Positions 23,213-29,796 of a stretch of DNA of 53,864 bases are shown in pieces. Numbering within the stretch: position 1 is the stretch's first letter; every line of letters starts with the position of its first letter. Origin of the DNA: Acidobacteriota bacterium (GTDB lineage: Bacteria > Acidobacteriota > Vicinamibacteria > Marinacidobacterales > Marinacidobacteraceae); contig VXWI01000072.1 of NCBI GenBank assembly GCA_009835985.1, forward strand, positions 1 to 53,864, written 5' to 3'. The translations under genes were made by a program, and so were the position numbers. Under the pieces are notes generated by a model. It was not told the DNA's origin and ran no database searches. It saw only the letters and a program-made list of their open reading frames with translations.

Positions 23213-23977
23213 ATGTCTGAATCACAAGACGGAAATGGAGCAGTGGGCGAAGCCATGGTGGACGTACGAGGCGTCAGCCGGACGTTCCACCGGGGCCGCA
23301 CCCCGGTGCCGGTGTTGAAGGGCCTCAGCCTGCAGATGGAGAAAGGGGAGTTCCTGGCGTTGATGGGGCCCTCGGGTTCCGGGAAGTCGACCCTGCTCAA
23401 CCTGATCGCCGGGCTCGACCGGCCGACCGGCGGCGAGGTGATCGTGGGGGGTTCCGAGATCCACCTCCTTTCCGAACGGAAACTCGCCGGCTGGCGGTCG
23501 CGCAACGTCGGGTTCGTGTTCCAGTTCTCGAACCTGCTCGGAGCCCTGAGCGCCGAGCGGAACGTGGCGGTGCCGCTGCTGCTGACCTCGTTCTCGGCCC
23601 GGGAGCGGCGCCGGAGGGTCGACATCGCGCTCGAGATCGTCGGGCTCTCGGAGCGGGGCAAGCACCGTCCGCGGGAACTCTCGGGGGGTGAGCAACAGCG
23701 GGTCGGGATCGCGCGCGCCCTGGTGAACGATCCCATGCTGCTCGTCTGCGACGAGCCGACCGGAGACCTCGACCGGACCACGAGTGCGGAGATCCTGGAT
23801 CTCCTGGTCGCCCTCAACCGCGACCACGGGAAGACCATCCTGATGGTCACCCACGATCCGGTGGCCGCCGAACGCGCGTCGCGCACGCTCCATCTGGAGG
23901 ACGGACGGCTCGCGGAAGGCGGGGACGACGGGACGGTCGCGGTGCCGGTCCACGAACCGGCGGGAGCGGCGGTGTGA
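23213..23977 (+). CDS. ABC transporter ATP-binding protein (MacB/LolD type)
   Basis: A 254-residue ATPase. Walker A GPSGSGKSTLLN, Q-loop region VFQFSNLLGALSAERNVAV, ABC signature LSGGEQQRVGIARAL, Walker B LLVCDEPTGDLD and the H-loop MVTHDP are all intact, and the Q-loop and signature sequences place it in the LolD/MacB/FtsE group. The start is ATG 23213, preceded by GAGAGGAAG; an in-frame GTG at 23192 has no such site. The C-terminal tail beyond the H-loop is acidic. Its stop overlaps the first permease GTG by four bases. It powers the MacAB-like exporter formed with the adaptor upstream and the two permeases downstream. Confidence 0.95.
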   Translation: MSESQDGNGAVGEAMVDVRGVSRTFHRGRTPVPVLKGLSLQMEKGEFLALMGPSGSGKSTLLNLIAGLDRPTGGEVIVGGSEIHLLSERKLAGWRSRNVGFVFQFSNLLGALSAERNVAVPLLLTSFSARERRRRVDIALEIVGLSERGKHRPRELSGGEQQRVGIARALVNDPMLLVCDEPTGDLDRTTSAEILDLLVALNRDHGKTILMVTHDPVAAERASRTLHLEDGRLAEGGDDGTVAVPVHEPAGAAV

Positions 23978-25134
23978 GTTCGTTCACCCTGATCAGCGCG
24001 GCGCTCCGCCGCAAGAAGACGCGCACCTTCCTGACCTTCTCGTCGGTCGTCTTCGCGTTCCTGATCTTCGGGGTCCTCTCGATGCTCCAGACCGCCTTCT
24101 CCATGGGAGCCGAGATCGCCAACGAGGACCGGTTGGTGGTGCGCCACCGGGTTTCGCTCTTCCAGCTCCTGCCGCAGTCCTACGAGGCCGACATGGAGGA
24201 GATCCCGGGCGTCGTGGACGCCATGCACATGACCTGGTTCGGCGGGGTCTATCAGGATCCCTCCAACTTCTTCATGCAGTCCCCGGTGGAGCCCGCGGAG
24301 TACCTCGACATGTATCCGGAGGTGTTGGTCCCCGAGGAGGCGAAGCTCCGCTGGATCGAGACGCGGAACGGGGTGATCGCGGGACGCGCGCTCGTGGAGC
24401 GGCTCGGCTGGGAGGTCGGCGACCGGATCCCTATCCAGCCCACCATCTGGCGCCAGGCGGGGCGCGGCGATGACGCCTGGGAGTTCGAACTGGTCGGCGT
24501 CTACGACGCGGACGTGGAAGGCTTCGACCAGACCCAGTTTCTCTTCCGCTACGACTTCTTCGACGAAGCCCGTTCCTTCGGCCGCGGACAGGTCGGCTGG
24601 TTCATGGTGCGGATCGCCGATCCCGACCGGGCGCCGGAGATCGCCGCCGCCATCGATGCCACCTTCCAGAACTCCGCCGCCGAAACCAAGAGCGAGTCCG
24701 AGGGCGCCTTCGCCGCGGGGTTCGCCAACCAGGTCGGGAACCTGGGACTGATCGTCACCTCCATCCTCGCCGCGGTCTTCTTCACGATCCTGCTCGTGGC
24801 GGGGAACACCATGGCCCAGTCGGTGCGCGAACGCATCGGCGAGATCGGCCTGCTGAAGGCCCTGGGTTTCACCTCGAGTCGCGTGCAGCGCCTCGTCCTC
24901 ATGGAGTCGGTGACCCTCGTGACCACGGCCGGATTCCTGGGTATGGTCCTGGCCGTCGGGTTGGAACGTGTCCTCCGCCCGGCCCTCGCCGCCTACTTCC
25001 CGGGCCTCTTCCTGCGGCCCGAGGACCTGCTGCTGGGGCTCGGCCTTGCCGTCGTCACCGGCCTGGTGGTTGGCATCTTTCCGGCGCGGCGGGCCATGCG
25101 ACTCGAGACCGCGCTCGCCCTGCGGCGTCTCTAG
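23974..25134 (+). CDS. ABC transporter permease, FtsX/MacB type, first of two
   Basis: A 386-residue permease: an N-terminal helix after the RRKKTRTFLTFSSVVFAFLI segment, a periplasmic MacB-PCD domain (about 40-255) and a C-terminal FtsX block of three helices near 260-285, 310-340 and 350-372, with ERIGEIGLLKALGFTSSRVQ as the conserved cytoplasmic coupling segment and FPARRAMRLETALALRRL at the end. GTG 23974 overlaps the ATPase stop. The second permease begins 12 bp downstream, so the transporter is probably a heterodimer, unlike the homodimeric MacB. Cargo is unknown; peptides, lipids or drugs are all possible. Confidence 0.92.
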   Translation: MSSFTLISAALRRKKTRTFLTFSSVVFAFLIFGVLSMLQTAFSMGAEIANEDRLVVRHRVSLFQLLPQSYEADMEEIPGVVDAMHMTWFGGVYQDPSNFFMQSPVEPAEYLDMYPEVLVPEEAKLRWIETRNGVIAGRALVERLGWEVGDRIPIQPTIWRQAGRGDDAWEFELVGVYDADVEGFDQTQFLFRYDFFDEARSFGRGQVGWFMVRIADPDRAPEIAAAIDATFQNSAAETKSESEGAFAAGFANQVGNLGLIVTSILAAVFFTILLVAGNTMAQSVRERIGEIGLLKALGFTSSRVQRLVLMESVTLVTTAGFLGMVLAVGLERVLRPALAAYFPGLFLRPEDLLLGLGLAVVTGLVVGIFPARRAMRLETALALRRL

Positions 25135-25146
25135 GAGGTCGGCACC

Positions 25147-26343
25147 ATGCGCCTTGGATCCTTCATCCGCCAGTGCCAGGCGGTCACCCGCTACAACCTG
25201 GAAACGATCTGGGAGCGGCGCGCCGTCTCGGTGGTCGCGATCTTCGGCATTGCCGGCGTTGTCGGCGTCATGGTCGCCGTCCTGTCGATGGCCGCCGGTT
25301 TCCGGGCGGTGGTGACCGGGCAGGCGCGGGACGACGTGGCGGTGGTGCTGCGGAGCGGCGCCACGGGCGCGTCAGACAGCATCCTGAACCACCAGGACAT
25401 CCAGGTGCTCTGGGAGGCGCCGGGGGTGGCGCGCGGCCCGGACGGCCCGCTGGTCTCGCCGGAGCTCTTCGTGATCATCGATCGCAAGAAGATCGGGGCA
25501 GGGACGGACGCGAACGTCCCGCTCCGCGGCGTCGAGGCTGCCGGTTTCGCGTTGCGGGAGCAGTTCGAGATCGTCGAGGGCCGGAACTTCGAGCCCGGCC
25601 GGAACGAGGTGATCGTGGGCGACGGAGCGGCGGGCGCCTTCGAGGGCCTGCAGGTCGGCGACCGGATCGATGTGGGCCGCGCCTCGTGGGAGGTCGTAGG
25701 GCGGTTCACCAACGGCGGCGGGGTCGCCGAGTCGGAGATCTGGACCGACAACCGCATCCTCCAGCAGATGTATCAGCGCGGCAATTCGTGGAACATCGCC
25801 CTGGTGCGGCTGAGGGAGGCCGAGGCGTTCGAAGGCTTCGAGGCGGCGCTCACCGACGACCCGCGGGTCAGCCTCGGCGCCGAGCGGCAGACGACGCACA
25901 TGGCGGCCCAGTCAGAGCCGATCGAGGCGTTCATTTCGGTGGTCGGCTGGATCATCGTGGTCATGATGTCGGCGGGCGCGGTGTTCGCGGCGCTCAACAC
26001 CATGTACGCGGCGGTGTCCTCCCGCTCGCGCGAGATCGCGACCCTGCGCGCCCTGGGCTTTTCCCGCCTGCCGGTGGTCGTCTCGGTGATGATCGAGTCG
26101 CTCGTCTTCGGGCTGATCGGCGCGGCCGCCGGCGGGGCCGCATCGTGGTTCCTGTTCGACGGGTTCCGGGCGGCGACGATCAACTGGGCCTCGTTCAGCC
26201 AGGTGGCGTTCGCCTTCCAGGTGACGCCGGAACTGCTCGTCCAGGGGACCACCCTGGCCCTCGTGATCGGAGCGATCGGCGGCTTCCTGCCCGCGGTGGG
26301 CGCCGCCCGCCGCAGCGTGGTGGGGGCGCTAAGGGAACAGTAG
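25147..26343 (+). CDS. ABC transporter permease, FtsX/MacB type, second of two
   Basis: A 398-residue permease of the same build as its upstream neighbour: N-terminal helix (SVVAIFGIAGVVGVMVAVL), a periplasmic domain to about residue 260, then an FtsX block with VVGWIIVVMMSAGAVFAALN, the coupling segment SRSREIATLRALGFSRLPVV and two last helices, ending FLPAVGAARRSVVGALREQ. ATG 25147 follows AGGAGG nine bases upstream. It is the last gene of the operon that starts at 20963. A palindromic repeat follows at 26359 and may stabilise or end the transcript. Sequence divergence from the first permease suggests the two subunits are not interchangeable. Confidence 0.92.
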   Translation: MRLGSFIRQCQAVTRYNLETIWERRAVSVVAIFGIAGVVGVMVAVLSMAAGFRAVVTGQARDDVAVVLRSGATGASDSILNHQDIQVLWEAPGVARGPDGPLVSPELFVIIDRKKIGAGTDANVPLRGVEAAGFALREQFEIVEGRNFEPGRNEVIVGDGAAGAFEGLQVGDRIDVGRASWEVVGRFTNGGGVAESEIWTDNRILQQMYQRGNSWNIALVRLREAEAFEGFEAALTDDPRVSLGAERQTTHMAAQSEPIEAFISVVGWIIVVMMSAGAVFAALNTMYAAVSSRSREIATLRALGFSRLPVVVSVMIESLVFGLIGAAAGGAASWFLFDGFRAATINWASFSQVAFAFQVTPELLVQGTTLALVIGAIGGFLPAVGAARRSVVGALREQ

Positions 26344-26358
26344 GCGAGGGAGCGCCTC

Positions 26359-26423
26359 GGAGCGCCGGCCTCCGGCCGGCATCGCCCCAGTTCTCCCGGT
26401 GGGGGCGCGTAGCGAGGCGAAAC
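26359..26423 (+). repeat. REP-like two-stem palindromic repeat, copy 1
   Basis: Begins GGAGC, contains the palindrome GCCGGCCTCCGGCCGGC and a second hairpin-prone part (CTCCCGGTGGGGGCGCG), and ends AGCGAGGCGAAAC. It lies between the convergent permease and M3 peptidase genes. Other copies sharing the GGAGC start, the same palindrome and an AAAC end are at 29456, 29613 (inverted) and 50266. Confidence 0.8.
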
Positions 26424-26480
26424 TTCGCGACGCTGACCTTCAGGCCGGCACGGCCCGCCGGGGGCGGGCGCGTTTTCCCC

Positions 26481-28604
26481 TCAGTTCAGCCCGCGCCGCC
26501 GGAGCAGGGGCTCCACCTCCGCGTCCCGGCCGCGGAAAGAACGGAAGAGGTCCATGGCTTCGATGCTTCCGCCCTTCGAGAGCAGGGTCTCCCGGAAGTG
26601 CTCGCCGTTCTCGCGCAGGAGGCCGTCGTTCTCCCGGAACCACTCTACGGAGTCGGCGTCGAGGACCTCGCTCCAGATGTAGGAGTAGTAGCCGGCCGAG
26701 TAGCCGCTGCTCCAGATGTGGGAGAAGTAGGTGGTGCGGTAGCGCGGCGGCACCGGCGCGAAGGCGATTCCGGCCTTCTCGAGCGCCGCTTCCTCGAACG
26801 CGAGTACCCCGTCCGCCTCGGGGGTCTCGCCGACGCCGAGTTGATGCCACGCGAGGTCGAGCAGCGTGGCGGCCAGGTACTCGGTGGTGGCGAAGCCCTG
26901 GTTGAAGGTGCGCGCCGAGAGCACCCGGTCGAGCAGGTCACCCGGGATCGGCTCGCCGGTTTCGTGGTGGACGGCGTAGTTCCGCAGCACTTCTGGCCAG
27001 GTCGCCCACATCTCGTTCACTTGCGAGGGGTATTCCACGAAGTCGCGGGGAACGGAGGTCCCGGCGAAGTAGGGGTAGCGGACGTTCGAGAACAGACCGT
27101 GCAGGGCGTGCCCGAACTCGTGGAACAGGGTGATGACCTCGTCGAAGGTCAGCAGCGTGGGTTCGCCCTCCGGGGGCTTGGGGACGTTCAGGTGGTTGGC
27201 GACCACCGGCTGCGTCCCGAGCAGTCCGGACTGGGAGACGTAGGCGTTCATCCAGGCGCCGCCCCGCTTGGAGGGCCGGGCGTAGAAGTCGCCGATGAAG
27301 AGGCCGAGCGGGGCGCCGTCCTCCTCGAACACTTCCCAGATGCGTACGTCCGGGTGATAGACGGGCAGTTCGGGCCGTTCTTCGAAGGTCAGGCCGAAGA
27401 GCTGCGTGGCTGCAAAGAAGACCCCGTTCACCAGCACTCCGTCCATCTCGAAATAGGGCCTGAGTTCGGAGGCGTCGAAGGAGAACCGCTCGGCCCGCAG
27501 CTTCTCGGAGTAGTAGGACCAGTCCCAGGCCGCGATCTCGATGTCCGCGCCCTCGGAGCGGGCCAGTTCCGCCAGATCGTCAGCTTCACGGCGCGCATTG
27601 GCGACGGCCCTCGGGGTGAGACCGGAGAGCCGTCCGTCGACCGCCTCGATGGTCTGCGCCGTCTGTTCCTCGAGGATGTAAGCGGCGTGGTGCGGGTAGC
27701 CGAGCAGTGCGGCGCGTTCCGCACGCAGGGCGGCGATCTGCACCACCGCCTCCCGGTTGTCGTGCTCGCCGCCGCGGCTCCCCCGCGCCAGCGAGGTCTT
27801 CATGATCCGCTCCCGGAGCGCGCGGTCCTCGAGGGAGGAGAGGGCGGGTTGACCGCTGGTGTTGAGGAGCGCGATGACGTACTTGCCATCGAGGTCGCGG
27901 GCCTTCGCGGCTTCGGCGGCCGCGGCGATCTCGCCGTCCGAGAGCCCGGCGAGTTCCTCGGCGGAATCCACGACCACCGCCGATGCGTTCACCTCGTCGA
28001 GCGTGTTCTCGCTGAACGCCGCCGAGAGCGAGGCGAGCTCGGCGTTGATCTCCCGCACCCGGTCCTTTTCGGACTCGGAGAGCAGGGCGCCGGCGCGGGT
28101 GAAGTCCCGCCGGTACTGCTCCACGAGGCGCACCTCTTCGGGCGAGAGGCCGAGGTCGCTCCGGGACTCGTGGAGCGACTCGATCCGGGCGAAGAGATCG
28201 GCGTTCAGGAGGATCTGGTCGGAGTGCGCGGCGAGCTTCGGAGCCATCTCGGCGCGGATGGCATTGATCTCGTCGTTCGTGTCGGCGGAGGAAAGGCTGA
28301 AGAAGACTCGCGCCACCCGGTCGAGCAAGCGGCCAGACCGTTCGATGGGCACCAGGGTGTTCTCGAAAGTGGCCGGTTCGGAGGACGACGCGATGGCGTC
28401 GATCTCCCCGAGTTGCTCGGCCATTCCGCGCTCGAACGCCGCCCGGTAGTGCCCGTCCTCGATGAGGTCGAAATGGGGCAGTCCGTAAGGCAGCGTGCTC
28501 TCGGTGAAGAACGGGTTATCGCCCATCTCGGTCTGGGGCGCGCCGCCGCAGCCGGCGGTCAGGATCAGGGCCGCTCCTGCGGCCGGAAGGAACCGACTGG
28601 TCAT
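26481..28604 (-). CDS. dcp: M3-family metallopeptidase, peptidyl-dipeptidase Dcp-like lipoprotein
   Basis: A 707-residue zinc peptidase of normal M3 length. The zinc motif is HEFGHALHGL at 495-504 with the third ligand Glu524 in RDFVEYPSQ; downstream YSAGYYSYIWSEV matches the substrate-binding Tyr region of Dcp and oligopeptidase A. The N-terminus MTSRFLPAAGAALILTAGCGG is a lipoprotein signal with a TAGC lipobox, so the enzyme acts in the periplasm or at the cell surface rather than in the cytosol. ATG 28604 is preceded by GGAG. It should trim dipeptides or digest small oligopeptides. It is convergent with the exporter operon and stands 90 bp downstream of the toxin gene; linkage to either is not evident. 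Confidence 0.93.
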   Translation of the reverse strand: MTSRFLPAAGAALILTAGCGGAPQTEMGDNPFFTESTLPYGLPHFDLIEDGHYRAAFERGMAEQLGEIDAIASSSEPATFENTLVPIERSGRLLDRVARVFFSLSSADTNDEINAIRAEMAPKLAAHSDQILLNADLFARIESLHESRSDLGLSPEEVRLVEQYRRDFTRAGALLSESEKDRVREINAELASLSAAFSENTLDEVNASAVVVDSAEELAGLSDGEIAAAAEAAKARDLDGKYVIALLNTSGQPALSSLEDRALRERIMKTSLARGSRGGEHDNREAVVQIAALRAERAALLGYPHHAAYILEEQTAQTIEAVDGRLSGLTPRAVANARREADDLAELARSEGADIEIAAWDWSYYSEKLRAERFSFDASELRPYFEMDGVLVNGVFFAATQLFGLTFEERPELPVYHPDVRIWEVFEEDGAPLGLFIGDFYARPSKRGGAWMNAYVSQSGLLGTQPVVANHLNVPKPPEGEPTLLTFDEVITLFHEFGHALHGLFSNVRYPYFAGTSVPRDFVEYPSQVNEMWATWPEVLRNYAVHHETGEPIPGDLLDRVLSARTFNQGFATTEYLAATLLDLAWHQLGVGETPEADGVLAFEEAALEKAGIAFAPVPPRYRTTYFSHIWSSGYSAGYYSYIWSEVLDADSVEWFRENDGLLRENGEHFRETLLSKGGSIEAMDLFRSFRGRDAEVEPLLRRRGLN

Positions 28605-28694
28605 GTCTCTCGCTCCTGTAGGTTCGATTGTGCCCGCTGGATCGCTGCAGCGGGGGGCCTGCCCCGCGCCCGTGTTCTCTGCCAGGGGTGCGCC

Positions 28695-29117
28695 TCATGT
28701 GGTTCCCCACGGGTTGACGACGCGGACTCCGCAATCCTGGAAGTCGCGGGTGTTCCGCGTGGCGAGCGTCGCGTCGTGGGTTGCGGCGATGGCTGCGATC
28801 TGGGCATCCGGGATGGCCGTCGCGTGTCCGGCGCGCCTTCGCTCGGCCATGATTCCAGCGAAGCGTTGCGCGGCTTCGCTGTCGAAAGAGAGGATCCGGT
28901 CACGCAGGAGATCGCGGAAGATCCGGTCCGCTGCGTGTTGCAGTTCCGTGCGCCGGATGCCAGCCGGTAGTCGGGCCACGCCGTAGCGAACTTCCCCTTC
29001 CGAAACCGCGGTCGTGAACATTTCGTCCTTCTGCAGCCCAAAGGACCACGCCAGGACGGTGGGGTCGGGCTTGGGGCGCATCAACTCCGAAATCACGTTG
29101 GTGTCCAGAATGGTCAC
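28695..29117 (-). CDS. PIN-domain ribonuclease toxin (FitB/VapC type)
   Basis: A 140-residue PIN-domain protein. The N-terminus TILDTNVISELMRPKPDP carries the first catalytic Asp5 and the conserved Thr-Asn, a Glu lies in TAVSEGEVRYG, and the last acidic cluster is IPDAQIAAIAATHDATLATRN. It would cleave RNA, probably tRNA, when free of its antitoxin. The closest named type is FitB (plasmid stability protein). Its GTG overlaps the antitoxin stop in GTGA, the standard cassette layout. The cassette is next to a cluster of REP-like repeats (29456-29736), consistent with a mobile or recently gained region, though that is inference. Confidence 0.92.
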   Translation of the reverse strand: MTILDTNVISELMRPKPDPTVLAWSFGLQKDEMFTTAVSEGEVRYGVARLPAGIRRTELQHAADRIFRDLLRDRILSFDSEAAQRFAGIMAERRRAGHATAIPDAQIAAIAATHDATLATRNTRDFQDCGVRVVNPWGTT

Positions 29118-29377
29118 GACGAGAATTCCTCGGAACTGAAATCCGGAGGTTCCCGCACAGGCTCGCGCGGAAGCGGTTCAAGCTCTACTCCCCCCACGGG
29201 TTCCACGATCCGTCGGATCGCAGCCCCGAAGCTCTCCGAAGGGTCCGAGTCAGCCGTGAGAGTGGACCGCAGGATTGCGCGCGCCTCCTCCTCCATGGAC
29301 CGTCCGTTCTCGGCGGCGCGGACGCGCAGCCGTTTCTTGGTGGTCTCGTCGAGGTTTCGGATCGAGAGGCTGGCCAT
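29114..29377 (-). CDS. FitA-like ribbon-helix-helix antitoxin
   Basis: An 87-residue antitoxin. The first 45 residues, ASLSIRNLDETTKKRLRVRA followed by ENGRSMEEEARAILRSTL, form the Arc/FitA ribbon-helix-helix; the remaining Pro/Glu-rich tail should wrap the toxin. ATG 29377 is chosen because GGAG lies a few bases upstream and homology begins there; a longer frame to 29524 runs into repeats. It probably represses its own promoter, somewhere in the AT-richer stretch 29378-29460. The final codons overlap the toxin GTG by four bases. Confidence 0.9.
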   Translation of the reverse strand: MASLSIRNLDETTKKRLRVRAAENGRSMEEEARAILRSTLTADSDPSESFGAAIRRIVEPVGGVELEPLPREPVREPPDFSSEEFSS

Positions 29378-29455
29378 GGACGTTCTCCTGCGGGCCGCGA
29401 ATTCTAGCGCCCTCATTGCCTGCATTGCAGGGAATGAACGCACAGCTGTCCGATC

Positions 29456-29502
29456 GGAGCGCCGGCCTCCGGCCGGCATCGCTCCCCACCTGGGAGCGAA
29501 AC
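29456..29502 (+). repeat. REP-like repeat, copy 2 (plus orientation)
   Basis: GGAGC plus palindrome GCCGGCCTCCGGCCGGC, then a second stem GCTCCCCACCTGGGAGC and the GAAAC end. It is the plus-strand half of an inverted pair with the copy at 29613. Confidence 0.8.
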
Positions 29503-29612
29503 ACGCACCGCCACCGACCCACATGGCGCGATCCCCACCGGCACGGTGTCACGCCGCCCGAAAGGAGCCGAACGTGGCCCTCCGTTCAAGGGGAGGAGCG
29601 CCGTCAGCGCGG

Positions 29613-29654
29613 GTTTCGCGCTCCCGCGCGATGCCGGCCGGAGGCCGGCGCTCC
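29613..29654 (-). repeat. REP-like repeat, copy 3 (inverted)
   Basis: On the minus strand this begins GGAGC, has the identical 17-base palindrome, continues ATCGCGCGGGAGCGCGAAAC, and so matches copies 1 and 2. Together with 29456-29502 it makes a BIME-like inverted pair around 110 bp of unassigned DNA. Confidence 0.78.
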
Positions 29655-29712
29655 AAGCCGAGCGTGCCACATGGCCGAATGGCACCACGCGCTCTGCGAG
29701 CCTTGAGCCCGC

Positions 29713-29736
29713 ACGCCAGCCGGAGGCTGACGCTCC
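29713..29736 (-). repeat. Decayed REP-like repeat
   Basis: CCAGCCGGAGGCTGACGCTCC resembles the inverted element with changes in both arms of the palindrome that partly preserve pairing. It lies 60 bp from the end of the sulfatase-like gene. Confidence 0.5.
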
Positions 29737-29796
29737 GAGGTGTCCAACGAGGCTGACTTCAGGACAACGGGGCCTCGTGAGTTTCACCACACGCTG

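Larger units (their letters stand above)
29378..29796. other. Gene-free repeat-rich region between toxin-antitoxin cassette and sulfatase-like gene
   Basis: About 420 bp with no believable gene. The part nearest the antitoxin (29378-29455) is AT-richer, contains CATTGCCTGCATTGCAG (29414-29430), and probably holds the cassette promoter. The rest contains two inverted copies of the REP-like element (29456-29502 plus, 29613-29654 minus) and a decayed third at 29713-29736. The open frames across it translate into repeat peptides such as SAGLRPA and are rejected. Confidence 0.7.

Noticed and set aside
26359..26423. Repeat as a rho-independent terminator
   Set aside because: It forms stems but has no T run on either strand and occurs in contexts other than gene ends.
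25173..28970. 1265-residue plus-strand ORF across permease 2 and antisense to the M3 peptidase
   Set aside because: Composition is a shadow frame; the opposite and neighbouring frames carry clear FtsX and HEFGH motifs.
29413..29790. 125-residue minus-strand ORF
   Set aside because: It is built from the REP-like elements (SAGLRPA peptides), with no start context or homology.
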